Source: Alphaproteobacteria bacterium (GTDB lineage Bacteria > Pseudomonadota > Alphaproteobacteria > Rhodobacterales > Rhodobacteraceae). From it: 64,000 nucleotides of DNA. Shown here in pieces: positions 25,240 to 34,287 of this stretch (position 1 is the stretch's first letter; each line of letters begins with the position of its first letter). Both the position numbers and the translations under genes were made by a program. The notes below the pieces were generated by a model. That model was not told where the DNA came from. It searched no databases and saw nothing but the letters and a program-made list of their open reading frames with translations. The stretch covers positions 310,001 to 374,000 of the forward strand of contig JAUIFH010000002.1 of NCBI GenBank assembly GCA_030429495.1, read 5' to 3'.

Positions 25240-25294
25240 GCCGGGGGCTTTCCGCCCCCCGGACCCCCCGGAGAGTATTTCGGAACAGAAGAAG
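25240..25294 (-). repeat. intergenic hairpin repeat, copy 1 (accD/folC)
   Basis: On the minus strand the element starts four bases after the accD stop with CTTCTTCTGTTCCGAAATAC, then CTCCGGGGGG and a GGGGGC/GCCCCC hairpin. The same order occurs at 37271-37320 and, inverted relative to the flanking genes, at 57075-57140. It may act as a terminator or attenuator between the two genes. Confidence 0.7.
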
Positions 25295-25297
25295 GGG

Positions 25298-26266
25298 TTA
25301 TTTCGATGCGGGCGGGGCCTTGGCATCGGGCTTCGGTGCTTCCGCCGGGTCGGCTTTCGCCCCTGATTTCGTCTCCGTTTTCGCTTCGGGCTTCGGCAGG
25401 TCGCCCTTCACGGCGGGCGGTTGGCGGGTCAGCATCCGCAGGATCGCGACCAGTTCGTCCTTCATGTCCCGGCGGTGGGTCACCCGGTCGAGCATCCCGT
25501 GATCGAGGAGGTATTCCGAGCGCTGGAACCCTTCCGGCAGTTTCTCGCGGATCGTCTGTTCGATCACGCGGGCGCCGGCGAAGCCGATCAGCGCGTTCGG
25601 TTCGGCAAGCTGGACATCGCCCAGCATGGCGTAGGACGCGGTAACGCCACCTGTGGTCGGATGGGTCAGGACGACCACATAGGGCAGGCCCGCATCTTTC
25701 AGCATCTCGACCGCGATCGTGGTGCGGGGCATCTGCATCAGCGCGAGGATGCCTTCCTGCATCCGCGCGCCGCCCGCGGCGGAAAAAAGGACAAAGGGTC
25801 GCTTGAGCCTCACCGCGCGTTCCGCCCCGGCGATGATCGCGTTGCCGACATACATCGACATCGACCCGCCCATGAAGGCGAAGTCCTGCGCCGCGGCGAC
25901 GATCGGGGTGCGGCCGATTTCGCCCTCGGCAACCAGCATCGCTTCTTTCTCGCCCGTGGACTTCTGGGCTGACCGCATCCGGTCGGGATATTTCTTCTGG
26001 TCGCGGAAATGCAGCGGGTCGGCGATCGGGTCGGGGACCTTGACCTCGGCAAAGACGCCGCCGTCGAACAGCGCGGCGAAGCGCGCGCGCGGGCTGATGG
26101 CGAGATGGTGGTCGCAGTTGGTGCAGACGTTGAGATTGTCGCTCAGCTCGCGGTGAAAGAGCATGGTCCCGCATTCGGGGCATTTGGACCACAGGTTGTC
26201 CGGAACCTCGCGGCGCGAGAAGAGCGAATTGATCGTCGGCCGGACGTAGTTGGTGATCCAGTTCAT
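25298..26266 (-). CDS. accD: acetyl-CoA carboxylase carboxyltransferase subunit beta
   Basis: 322 aa from the ATG at 26266. AccD and AccA transfer carboxyl from biotin to acetyl-CoA to make malonyl-CoA. The zinc ribbon has two pairs, KCPECG and CTNCDHH (about residues 28-50). The crotonase-fold core includes MGGSMSMYVGNAI, SAAGGARMQEGILALMQM and HPTTGGVTASYAML. The C-terminal 40 residues are a Lys/Pro/Ala-rich tail (KPEAKTETKSGAK...) not seen in E. coli AccD. folC follows on the same strand. An open frame to 26398 is not supported by similarity. Confidence 0.96.
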   Translation of the reverse strand: MNWITNYVRPTINSLFSRREVPDNLWSKCPECGTMLFHRELSDNLNVCTNCDHHLAISPRARFAALFDGGVFAEVKVPDPIADPLHFRDQKKYPDRMRSAQKSTGEKEAMLVAEGEIGRTPIVAAAQDFAFMGGSMSMYVGNAIIAGAERAVRLKRPFVLFSAAGGARMQEGILALMQMPRTTIAVEMLKDAGLPYVVVLTHPTTGGVTASYAMLGDVQLAEPNALIGFAGARVIEQTIREKLPEGFQRSEYLLDHGMLDRVTHRRDMKDELVAILRMLTRQPPAVKGDLPKPEAKTETKSGAKADPAEAPKPDAKAPPASK

Positions 26267-26529
26267 CGCTGTCAGCCTCGCATTCCGGATGCGGCAGGGG
26301 CCGCGGGTCAGGACAGTCAGATAAGCCGCACGCGCAAGAAATGCAATCGAAGCCGGCAGGGCGGTCGAGTAGGATTGCGGACGTTCCGACCCGGTCAAAG
26401 CGTGTATCCGGCCCGCTTGCCCCGGGGGGCGGGCGCGGGCAGGCGTGGGCAGCGAAATCTGGTGCCGCCCGCTTGTCTCCCGTCAACGCCTCGCCTATTG
26501 CAGAGCAGACTGCCTGACCGGAGGATTCC

Positions 26530-28263
26530 ATGAAAAACCGCCGTTTCGACAAGACCGCGCTACCGAGCCGCCATGTGACCGAAGGGCCCGCCCGCGCGCC
26601 GCACCGGTCGTACTTCTACGCAATGGGAATTTCCGAGCAGGAGATCCACCAGCCCTGGGTCGGCGTTGCGACCTGCTGGAACGAGGCGGCGCCCTGTAAC
26701 ATCGCACTGAACCGTCAGGCGCAGGCGGTGAAGCAGGGCGTGAAGGTCGGCGGCGGCACGCCGCGCGAGTTCACCACGATCACCGTGACCGACGGCATCG
26801 CGATGGGGCATGAGGGGATGCGCTCCTCGCTCGCCTCGCGCGAGGCGATTGCGGACACAGTGGAACTGACGATGCGCGGCCATTGCTATGACGCGCTGGT
26901 TGGCCTTGCGGGGTGCGACAAGTCGCTGCCGGGGATGATGATGGCCATGGTGCGGTTGAACGTGCCATCCGTGTTCATCTATGGCGGGTCGATCCTGCCG
27001 GGCCGGCTGAACGGCCAAGACGTGACCGTGCAGGACGTGTTCGAGGCGGTCGGCAAGCATCAGGCGGGCAACTATTCGGATGCCGAACTTGCGGTGCTGG
27101 AACGGGTCGCCTGCCCCTCGGCCGGCGCCTGCGGCGGCCAGTTCACCGCGAATACCATGGCCTGCGTCAGCGAGGCGATCGGACTGGCGCTTCTGAATTC
27201 CTCGGGCGCGCCCGCGCCTTACGAAAGCCGTGACGAATACGGCATGGCCTCGGGCGAAGCCGTCATGACGCTGATCGAGAAGAACATCCGCGCCCGTGAT
27301 GTCGTCACCCGCAAGGCGCTGGAAAACGCCGCCCGCGTCGTCGCCTGCACCGGCGGGTCGACCAATGCGGGCCTGCACCTGCCGGCCATCGCGCATGAGG
27401 CGGGGATCGAGTTCGACCTTTTCGACGTGACCGACATCTTCCACGACACGCCCTACTTCGTCGACCTGAAGCCGGGCGGCGCCTATGTCGCCAAGGACCT
27501 TTACGAGGCGGGTGGCGTGCCGGTCGTCATGAAAGAACTGCGCAAGATCGGCATGATCCACGAGGACTGCATCACCGCCTCGGGCAAGACGATGGGCGAG
27601 GAACTGGACCTGATCACCCGCGAGGCCGACGGCCGCGTGATCTATCCGGCCGCCGCGCCGATCACGCCGACGGGCGGGGTCGTCGGCCTGAAGGGCAACC
27701 TCGCGCCGGATGGAGCCATCGTGAAGGTCGCGGGGATGAAGCCGGAAGAGCAGGTCTTCTCCGGCCCCGCCCGCGTATTCGAAAGCGAGGAGGACGCATT
27801 CGAGGCGGTGAAGGCGCGCGCCTACAAGGAGGGCGAGGTGATCGTCATCCGCAACGAAGGCCCCGCCGGTGGGCCGGGGATGCGCGAGATGCTGGCAACG
27901 ACGGCGGCGCTGTCCGGCCAGGGCATGGGCAAGAAGGTGGCGCTGATTACCGATGGCCGCTTCTCGGGCGCGACCCGGGGCTTCTGCGTCGGCCATGTTG
28001 GCCCCGAGGCCGCGCATGGCGGGCCGATTGCGCTTCTGAAGGATGGCGACGTGATCACGCTGAACGCGATCACCGGCGCGCTTTCGGTGGCGCTTTCGGA
28101 CGACGAGCTGGCGAAGCGCAAGGCCGATTGGAAGGGCCCGCGCGAAACGCAGTATGCGTCCGGCGCGCTCTGGAAGTATTCCCGGCTTGTCGGCGGTGCG
28201 CGGCAGGGTGCCGTCACGCATCCGGGCGCGAAATCCGAACGTCATGTCTATATGGATCAGTAG
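26530..28263 (+). CDS. ilvD: dihydroxy-acid dehydratase
   Basis: 577 aa. It dehydrates 2,3-dihydroxy acids to 2-oxo acids in valine, isoleucine and leucine synthesis, using an iron-sulfur cluster. Cluster ligands are expected at Cys in [22 protein letters not shown] and [16 protein letters not shown]. Other signatures: [28 protein letters not shown], and [19 protein letters not shown] near the C terminus. GGAGG lies before the ATG at 26530. A lipoprotein gene starts 20 bp inside its 3' end. It is divergent from accD across 263 bp where I see no strong element. Confidence 0.97.
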   Translation: MKNRRFDKTALPSRHVTEGPARAPHRSYFYAMGISEQEIHQPWVGVATCWNEAAPCNIALNRQAQAVKQGVKVGGGTPREFTTITVTDGIAMGHEGMRSSLASREAIADTVELTMRGHCYDALVGLAGCDKSLPGMMMAMVRLNVPSVFIYGGSILPGRLNGQDVTVQDVFEAVGKHQAGNYSDAELAVLERVACPSAGACGGQFTANTMACVSEAIGLALLNSSGAPAPYESRDEYGMASGEAVMTLIEKNIRARDVVTRKALENAARVVACTGGSTNAGLHLPAIAHEAGIEFDLFDVTDIFHDTPYFVDLKPGGAYVAKDLYEAGGVPVVMKELRKIGMIHEDCITASGKTMGEELDLITREADGRVIYPAAAPITPTGGVVGLKGNLAPDGAIVKVAGMKPEEQVFSGPARVFESEEDAFEAVKARAYKEGEVIVIRNEGPAGGPGMREMLATTAALSGQGMGKKVALITDGRFSGATRGFCVGHVGPEAAHGGPIALLKDGDVITLNAITGALSVALSDDELAKRKADWKGPRETQYASGALWKYSRLVGGARQGAVTHPGAKSERHVYMDQ

Positions 28264-28882
28264 GGCCGGGCTGACGATTGCCGCGACCCTGGTGCTGAGC
28301 GCTTGTGTGCCGGCGGAGTTCGGCGCTGCCAGCGGCGGAACGCGGGCGATGGCTGTGTCGGACGGCGCCGTGACGGTTGCCGGGCCGGCGGGCTACTGCA
28401 TCGACCGCACGGCAAGCCGCGACGGGGCGGACGGGGCCTTTGTCCTTTTTGGCACCTGTGCTGCCCTTTCGGGCGGGCGCGGCGCGGCCCAGCCGGCCCG
28501 GCCGGCGGTTCTGACGGCCTCTGTCAGCAGGGGCGCGCCGGAAGACGGCTCACTGCCGGACAGTTTCGCGTCGATGACCGCCTTCTTCCGCTCTGCGCCC
28601 GGCCGCGCCGCACTCAGCCGGTCGGGCAGGGCGGATACGGTCGAGGTGGCCGAAGCCGTCCGGGCGGGCGATGTGCTCTACCTTCGGCTCAACGACAGAT
28701 CGGCGGCCACGGGACAGGCGGTGGAGCCGGAATACTGGCGTGCGATCCTTGCGTTGCGCGGCCGGATGGTCACGCTGTCGGCGCTGGGCCTGAGCGACCG
28801 GCCGCTGTCATCGGCCGAAAAGCGCCGGGTGCTTGAGGCGATGGTCGCCCGGATGCGCGCGTCCAATGCGGGCGCGGAGTGA
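28244..28882 (+). CDS. putative lipoprotein of unknown function
   Basis: 212 aa from the ATG at 28244. Residues 1-20 form a lipoprotein signal with the lipobox LSAC, so the mature protein should be lipid-anchored at the cysteine. The rest contains a predicted alpha/beta part ([26 protein letters not shown] with a possible disulphide, then [22 protein letters not shown], and a C-terminal helix [16 protein letters not shown]). I do not recognise a named family, but the architecture looks like Rhodobacterales lipoproteins often found after ilvD. Its start lies within ilvD, 20 bp before that stop, so expression probably depends on ilvD translation. Confidence 0.78.
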   Translation: MSIWISRAGLTIAATLVLSACVPAEFGAASGGTRAMAVSDGAVTVAGPAGYCIDRTASRDGADGAFVLFGTCAALSGGRGAAQPARPAVLTASVSRGAPEDGSLPDSFASMTAFFRSAPGRAALSRSGRADTVEVAEAVRAGDVLYLRLNDRSAATGQAVEPEYWRAILALRGRMVTLSALGLSDRPLSSAEKRRVLEAMVARMRASNAGAE

Positions 28883-28991
28883 GCGGCAGTCGGCGCCGGC
28901 GCCTGACGCCACGGCTTGCGTCGCGGCGAAAGGAAACGCTAAGACTTCACAGGTCTCCTGAGACGGCCAGAGGATGTAAGCGGCGCCCGCG

Positions 28992-29765
28992 ATGAGCCAG
29001 AGGTTCGACAATTTTCTCGATCGGCTCCTGTTCCGGCGCTCGCTGGAGCGCTGGCGGCGGGTCGCGGAACGGGCAGTCACCGCCGATCCGGCTGGCTTGC
29101 GGCGGTTGCGCGGCCCCGCGCGGCAGGTCCGGCGCGAGATCGACCGCCTGCTGCATGTGGCCGAGGGACGGCTGGCATTGCCCGCGATCGGGTCGACGGC
29201 GATCCGCAAGCCGCTCATGGCGGACTGGGCCTGGCGCCCGGAAATCTGGAGCGGTCCGATCAGCCCGCCGGGCGTCGCGGGTGTCGAGAACCGCTCGACC
29301 TTCGGGCATGAGGCAACGATCTTCCACGATTGCGCGACGAGCGAACTTTCGGTCCGGCAGATCCGCAATACCCGGGAGCTCGACCTCGCGCCTTTTGGGT
29401 TCCGGATGGATGTGTTCCGCTTCGACGGGTCCTACCTGTCGCTTGTCATCGACCTGCCGGAAAACGCGGTCCGGGGGCTGACGCTCAGCCACATCATCCG
29501 GATGGAGGCGGTTGTCGAGATGGAGAAACCGCTGGAGATATTCGCGCGCTTCAACGTGAGGCATGGCCCGAACTCCGAGCAGATCGTGCGCGAACTGCCG
29601 CTGGGCGACGACGAGGCAGTCGTGGAATTCGACCTCGCCTATACGAAGATGAATGAAAAGCGGGTAGAAAGGGCCTGGGTGGACCTGATCTTCGAAGGGC
29701 CGGAGATGAACCAGATCGTCCTGCGCGACGTGACGTTCAGCCGCCGCCCGCGTGCGGAACTGTGA
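28992..29765 (+). CDS. conserved protein of unknown function (probable DUF6478)
   Basis: 257 aa. It starts MSQRFDNFLDRLLFRRSLERW with a basic amphipathic N terminus. The middle contains short strands (WRPEIWSGPISPPGVAG, TIFHDCATSELSVRQIRN) and DGSYLSLVIDLPENAVRGL, which I associate with the Rhodobacterales-specific DUF6478; that name is from memory and not verified. The C terminus has YTKMNEKRVERAWVDLIFEGPEMNQIVLRDV. Its structure looks like a beta-sandwich. No catalytic motif is apparent. The next gene begins 11 bp later and is probably its partner. Confidence 0.75.
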   Translation: MSQRFDNFLDRLLFRRSLERWRRVAERAVTADPAGLRRLRGPARQVRREIDRLLHVAEGRLALPAIGSTAIRKPLMADWAWRPEIWSGPISPPGVAGVENRSTFGHEATIFHDCATSELSVRQIRNTRELDLAPFGFRMDVFRFDGSYLSLVIDLPENAVRGLTLSHIIRMEAVVEMEKPLEIFARFNVRHGPNSEQIVRELPLGDDEAVVEFDLAYTKMNEKRVERAWVDLIFEGPEMNQIVLRDVTFSRRPRAEL

Positions 29766-29776
29766 GCGGAGGAGCC

Positions 29777-30154
29777 ATGAGCGAAGCGGTATTGGCGGCG
29801 GCGCGGATTCGCGCGGGGCGGTGGGAGGCCGTGCTGAAGGCCCCCGGCGAGGCGGCGCCACCGGTCGAGGTCTGGCATCTGGAACGCCAGCTGGACGGCG
29901 TCGAGATCGGCGCATCGACGGCAGCGGGGCACTGGCCGGTTTCCGTGCCGATCCCGGCCGAGTTTCTGTCGGACGGAGTGCAAACCTTTCTGGTTCGTGA
30001 TGGCGGGACGGGCGAGCGGCTTGGCCAGTTCACGATCGTCACCGGCGTGCCGCTCGAGGACGACATCCGCGCCGAGGTCGACCTGCTGCGGGCCGAACTC
30101 GACATGCTCAAGAAGGCGTTCCGCCGGCACTGCCTCGAAACTTCGGTGGTATAG
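29777..30154 (+). CDS. small protein of unknown function with C-terminal coiled coil
   Basis: 125 aa from ATG 29777, preceded by GGAGGAG. The first 90 residues resemble a beta-sandwich (RWEAVLKAPGEAAPPVEVWHLERQLDGVEI, VPIPAEFLSDGVQTFLVRDG). The end DDIRAEVDLLRAELDMLKKAFRRH is a short leucine-heptad helix likely to dimerise. I do not recognise the family. It follows the DUF6478-like gene by 11 bp and is likely made with it. Confidence 0.72.
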   Translation: MSEAVLAAARIRAGRWEAVLKAPGEAAPPVEVWHLERQLDGVEIGASTAAGHWPVSVPIPAEFLSDGVQTFLVRDGGTGERLGQFTIVTGVPLEDDIRAEVDLLRAELDMLKKAFRRHCLETSVV

Positions 30155-30243
30155 TGGCCGGGTCCGGACCTCTGACGCAGCGTTCGGCGTGACCTGCGGC
30201 AGGTTCTGCGCCATCGTGCGGTGATCTTCAGGAGGCCCCCCGG

Positions 30244-32262
30244 ATGACATCCTTCCCCCATCTTCTCGCACCGCTCGACCTAGGCCATGTGACCTTGCCG
30301 AACCGCGTGCTCATGGGGTCGATGCACACCAACCTCGAAGAAACGAAGGACTGGAACCGGGTGGCGGAGTTCTATGCGACCCGGGCGCGCGGCGGTGTCG
30401 CGCTGATGGTGACGGGTGGCATGGCGCCGAACCGCGAAGGCGGTGTCTTCCCCGGCGCGGCGGGGCTGTTTACCGCCGACGACATAGCCAATCACCGCGT
30501 GGTCACCGACCGCGTACACAATGCCGGCGGGCGGATCGCGATGCAGATTCTTCACGCCGGTCGATATGCCTATAGCCCCGAATGCGTCGCGCCGTCGGCG
30601 ATCAAATCGCCGATCTCGCCATTCCCGCCAAAAGAGCTGGACGAGGCGGGGATCGAGAAGCAGATCGCCGATATCGCCACTGCCGCCGCGCGCGCGCGTG
30701 AAGCGGGTTATGACGGTGTCGAGGTCATGGGATCGGAGGGTTACTTCCTAAACGAGTTCCTCGTCGCCCACACCAACAAGCGCACCGACCGCTGGGGTGG
30801 CTCGCACGAGAACCGGATGCGCCTTCCGGTCGAAGTCATGCGCCGGGTTCGTGCGGCGGTGGGCAGCGATTTCATCGTGATCTACCGGATATCGCTGATG
30901 GACCTTATCCCGGATGGTCAGTCGTGGCCTGAGGTGGTGACGCTGGCGAAGGCGATCGAGAGCGCCGGGGCGTCGATCCTGAACACCGGGATCGGCTGGC
31001 ATGAGGCGCGTATTCCGACGATCGCCACTTCGGTTCCGCGCCGGGCCTTCGCCTGGGTCACCAAGAAGCTGATGGGCGAAGTGACGATTCCCGTGATTAC
31101 CTCGAACCGTATCAATACGCCGGAAGTGGCAGAGGCGGTCCTGGCCGAAGGCTGCGCCGACATGGTGTCGATGGCGCGCCCCTTCCTCGCCGACCCAGAT
31201 TTCGTCCGGAAGGCGGCTGAGGGCCGCGCGGAACAGATCGCGCCCTGCATCGCCTGCAACCAGGCCTGCCTCGATCACACGTTCCAGGGCAAGATTTCAT
31301 CCTGCCTTGTCAATCCCCGCGCCTGTTTCGAGACCGAGCTGGTTCTGGAACCGGCGCCGGTGGCGAAGCGGGTAGCGGTTGTCGGCGCCGGCCCGGCGGG
31401 GCTGTCCGCGGCGCTTGCGCTTGATTCGCGTGGCCACACGGTGACGCTGTTCGACCGGGCCGATCAGATCGGCGGGCAACTGAACCTCGCGCGGAAGGTG
31501 CCGGGCAAGGAAGAGTTCCACGGCTTCGTGGACTGGTTTCGCACAATGGTCGGGCAAAGCGGGATCGAGTTGCGGCTTGGTATCGAGGCGACGGCAACGA
31601 TGCTTGGTGATTTCGATGAGGTGGTGATCGCCACCGGTGTCCGGCCCCGCGATCCGGGGATCGACGGGCAGGACGGCCCGAACGTGCTGTCCTATATCGA
31701 CGTCCTGAGGGGTGCCAAAGTCGGGCCGAAGGTCGCGATTGTCGGTGCCGGCGGCATTGGCTTCGATGTTGCGGAGTTCCTGACCCAGAACGGCGGCAGC
31801 CCGACGCTCGACCTGCCGGAATGGCTTGCCGAATGGGGCGTCACCGACCCCGAGGCGGCGCGCGGCGGGCTGACCGAGCCAAAGCCGGAGGCGCCAGCCC
31901 GCAAGGTGACGTTGCTGCAGCGCAAGCCGGAAAAGCCGGGGCGCAAGCTTGGCAAGACGACCGGCTGGATTCATCGGGCGACGCTGCAGGCAAAGGGCGT
32001 CACGATGATCGGTGGCGTGAACTACGAGCGCATTGATGCGCGGGGACTTCACGTCTCTTCCGGGCCCGACCGCGCCGATCCGCGCCTGATCGAAGCCGAC
32101 ACGATCGTTCTGTGCGCCGGACAGGAAAGTTTGCGCGATCTCGTGGACGCGCTGGTGACGGCCGGACCGGTCGTTCATGTCATCGGCGGCGCTGATCTGG
32201 CGGCCGAGCTCGACGCCAAACGCGCCATAGATCAGGGCACTCGCCTTGCGGCGGTGATCTAG
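30244..32262 (+). CDS. NADH:flavin oxidoreductase/2,4-dienoyl-CoA reductase-like (FadH family)
   Basis: 672 aa, the length of E. coli FadH. The N-terminal old-yellow-enzyme barrel has NRVLMGSMHTNLEE, MQILHAGRYAYSP, the tyrosine in EVMGSEGYFLNEFL and the histidine in GIGWHEARIPT. The [4Fe-4S] cluster ligands follow as CIACNQACLDHTFQGKISSC with a further C nearby. The C-terminal half binds FAD (VAVVGAGPAGLSAALALDSRG) and NADPH (VAIVGAGGIGFDVAEFL). FadH reduces the double bond of 2,4-dienoyl-CoA in unsaturated fatty acid breakdown. Homologues also act on other enals or xenobiotics. GGAGG precedes the ATG. A LysR regulator follows on the same strand. Confidence 0.92.
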   Translation: MTSFPHLLAPLDLGHVTLPNRVLMGSMHTNLEETKDWNRVAEFYATRARGGVALMVTGGMAPNREGGVFPGAAGLFTADDIANHRVVTDRVHNAGGRIAMQILHAGRYAYSPECVAPSAIKSPISPFPPKELDEAGIEKQIADIATAAARAREAGYDGVEVMGSEGYFLNEFLVAHTNKRTDRWGGSHENRMRLPVEVMRRVRAAVGSDFIVIYRISLMDLIPDGQSWPEVVTLAKAIESAGASILNTGIGWHEARIPTIATSVPRRAFAWVTKKLMGEVTIPVITSNRINTPEVAEAVLAEGCADMVSMARPFLADPDFVRKAAEGRAEQIAPCIACNQACLDHTFQGKISSCLVNPRACFETELVLEPAPVAKRVAVVGAGPAGLSAALALDSRGHTVTLFDRADQIGGQLNLARKVPGKEEFHGFVDWFRTMVGQSGIELRLGIEATATMLGDFDEVVIATGVRPRDPGIDGQDGPNVLSYIDVLRGAKVGPKVAIVGAGGIGFDVAEFLTQNGGSPTLDLPEWLAEWGVTDPEAARGGLTEPKPEAPARKVTLLQRKPEKPGRKLGKTTGWIHRATLQAKGVTMIGGVNYERIDARGLHVSSGPDRADPRLIEADTIVLCAGQESLRDLVDALVTAGPVVHVIGGADLAAELDAKRAIDQGTRLAAVI

Positions 32263-32279
32263 TCAGCCGCACACCCATT

Positions 32280-32305
32280 TGGCAACTATCGGACCCGATT
32301 TGCCA
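32280..32305. promoter_or_regulatory. two-part inverted repeat after the FadH-like gene
   Basis: TGGCAA and TTGCCA enclose ATCGG and CCGAT, so the 26 bases fold into a nearly complete hairpin with a two-base bulge. It lies 17 bp after the FadH-like stop. There is no T-run, so it may be an operator for the downstream LysR gene rather than a terminator. Confidence 0.35.
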
Positions 32306-32411
32306 CTTTGGTTCCAGACAATACCCAAGTCTTGACCGGCAAGCTCCGCATTATTGCCCGAATTCGCCGCGATACCAGTTGTTGGCGGGCTTAAGACATA
32401 ACGGGTGCTAA

Positions 32412-33317
32412 ATGGACCGACTTACAGAGATGGAGGCCTTCGCGACCGTCGTGGACCAGGGGGGGTTCACCGATGCGGCGAAGAAGATGGGGATTTCGAA
32501 GTCTGCCGTCTCCAAGCATGTTTCCTCACTGGAAGCGCGGCTTGGGGCACGTCTTCTGAATCGGACAACGCGGCGCGTGTCGCCGACGGAGATCGGCCTC
32601 GCATATTATGATCGCGCCCGCCGAGTGCTCAATGATGCCGGTGAGGCAGACGCGCTGGTGACTTCGATGCAGTCCGCGCCTTCGGGTCTTCTGCGAATCT
32701 CGGTCGCCACCGATTTCGGCGTGAATCTGCTGTCGCCCGTTCTCGGCGATTTCCTTCTGGAATACCCCGAGATCACCGTGAACATGGTGCTGAACAACCG
32801 GTATGTGGAACTCATTTCTGAAGGGTTCGACATGGCGATCCGGGTCGGAGAGCTGGAAGATTCCACGCTGCGCGCCCGGAAGCTGACCGAGACGACGAAG
32901 CGCATGGTCGGCGCGCCCGCCTACTTCGAGAAGTTCGGCCGCCCGCAGAAGATCGACGATCTGAACGAACACAAACTGCTGCACTATTCCAACCAGGCGG
33001 CGGGGAACGTGTGGAAGATCACCGCGCCGTCCGGCGAAAAGCGGCAGGTCCGCACCGCCGGCTGGCTGACGGTCAATGACGGACAGTCGCTTCTGAACGC
33101 TGCGATCTCCGGCCTTGGCATCGCTTACCTGCCGTCGTTCCTCTACTCAGAAGCGATGAGCAAGGGGCTGGTCGAAGAGGCGATCCCAGATTTGCCGTCG
33201 GAAACGCTTGGCATCTACGCGGTCTATCCGCCGGGCCGGTTCACCCAGCCGAAGGTGCGCGCATTCATTGATTTCCTGGCCCAGACCTTCTCGGAAAAGG
33301 GGCCGGACGCCTGGTAA
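32412..33317 (+). CDS. LysR-family transcriptional regulator
   Basis: 301 aa. The N-terminal helix-turn-helix MEAFATVVDQGGFTDAAKKMGISKSAVSKHVSSLEARLGARLLNRTTRRVSPTE-type segment (residues 6-60) is typical of the CrgA/DmlR-like branch. A periplasmic-binding-like effector domain follows (GLLRISVATDFGVNLLSPVL, FDMAIRVGELEDSTLRARKLTET). It is 149 bp downstream of the FadH-like gene on the same strand. It may regulate that gene, but LysR regulators are more often divergent from their targets, so the target is uncertain. Confidence 0.92.
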   Translation: MDRLTEMEAFATVVDQGGFTDAAKKMGISKSAVSKHVSSLEARLGARLLNRTTRRVSPTEIGLAYYDRARRVLNDAGEADALVTSMQSAPSGLLRISVATDFGVNLLSPVLGDFLLEYPEITVNMVLNNRYVELISEGFDMAIRVGELEDSTLRARKLTETTKRMVGAPAYFEKFGRPQKIDDLNEHKLLHYSNQAAGNVWKITAPSGEKRQVRTAGWLTVNDGQSLLNAAISGLGIAYLPSFLYSEAMSKGLVEEAIPDLPSETLGIYAVYPPGRFTQPKVRAFIDFLAQTFSEKGPDAW

Positions 33318-33357
33318 GACGAACGGGGGAACGGTAGCGAGTTCTCTAGATGCAAGT

Positions 33358-34287
33358 TCAGCGGGTCGAGGTGATGAGCGCCTCGACCCGCCTGTTTTTC
33401 GTGCGGCCTTCGGATGTCAGGTTCGACGCGATCGGGCTCAGGAAGCCGACGCCATCCGCTGACAGCCGCGACCGGTCCACTCCGTGCACGGACACCAGGC
33501 GGTTCAGCACTGATTGCGCACGCTGACGCGAAAGCGAGACATTCGCGGCAAGCGATCCTTCCGCGTCGGTATGACCGACCAGCGCCACGGTGCGTTCCGG
33601 ATTGGCCTTGAGGAAGTCCGCAAGTGCAGCCAGCGAGGCAAAGCGCCCGTCGCCAAGTTCGGTCGCGCCGCTGGGGAATGTCAGGTCGTCAAGGACGACT
33701 TTCCCCGATGTGGCCAGTTCATCGCCGATAGCGCCAAGGCCCGGGGTGGCGTCACGCGCCGTGAAATTCGCCTTGGCCACCGGGGCCGGACCCGAGAGGA
33801 CGGCGCCGACGCGTGTCACCTGAACATAGCCGCTGTCGGAAGAGCGGCTGACCAACAGGCTGACATAGTCCGGCTTTGCCCCGGTTTCGCGGCGTGCCGA
33901 CAGGAACCGGAAATCGCCGAGGTCGACATGCATGTCGGGTTCCGGCAGGACAGTCGTGGAATAGCGGAAATCGAAGCCGCCGCAGGCGTCGGTTTCGCAT
34001 TCGTAGAGGGTTTCGAACCCTTCCGCCTGCAACTGGTCGCGCAGCTTGCCGAGAAGCGCCATCGTCGAGACGTCGCCGTCACGGACCCGCCAGGCGGTTT
34101 GCGTGACCTCGCCCTCGGCGGTCACGGTCCGGATTTTTCCATCCGCCCACGGCCCCACCGGCACGGCATAGCTGCCCATCGCCGTCGCGTCTTCGGCGGT
34201 GCGTGCGGCGGTTGGTGGCAGCGACAGCGTCGGCGCGGCCTGAACGGCCGAAGCGCAAAGGATGAGCGGGAGAGCGAACCGTTTCAT
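33358..34287 (-). CDS. OmpA-family outer membrane protein
   Basis: 309 aa. A signal peptide (MKRFALPLILCASAVQA) is followed by a 165-residue domain with a probable disulphide (YECETDACGGFDFRY). The C-terminal domain is the OmpA/MotB peptidoglycan-binding fold: SGKVVLDDLTFPSGATEL, then TVALVGHTDAEGSLAANVSLSRQRAQSVLNRLV and EGRTKNRRVEALI. It should anchor the outer membrane to murein. The ATG at 34287 overlaps the stop of the CMD-family gene by four bases. It is the last gene of a cinA-GNAT-CMD-ompA run. An inverted repeat sits over the final codons. Confidence 0.9.
   Translation of the reverse strand: MKRFALPLILCASAVQAAPTLSLPPTAARTAEDATAMGSYAVPVGPWADGKIRTVTAEGEVTQTAWRVRDGDVSTMALLGKLRDQLQAEGFETLYECETDACGGFDFRYSTTVLPEPDMHVDLGDFRFLSARRETGAKPDYVSLLVSRSSDSGYVQVTRVGAVLSGPAPVAKANFTARDATPGLGAIGDELATSGKVVLDDLTFPSGATELGDGRFASLAALADFLKANPERTVALVGHTDAEGSLAANVSLSRQRAQSVLNRLVSVHGVDRSRLSADGVGFLSPIASNLTSEGRTKNRRVEALITSTR

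Noticed and set aside
26560-28245. 561-codon minus-strand open frame
   Set aside because: Antisense shadow of ilvD with no domain or ribosome binding site.
33362-33391. Inverted repeat CGGGTCGAG/CTCGACCCG at the 3' end of ompA
   Set aside because: It lies over the last codons of the protein, whose residues are typical for the family, and no T-run follows. Probably coding coincidence, not a terminator.
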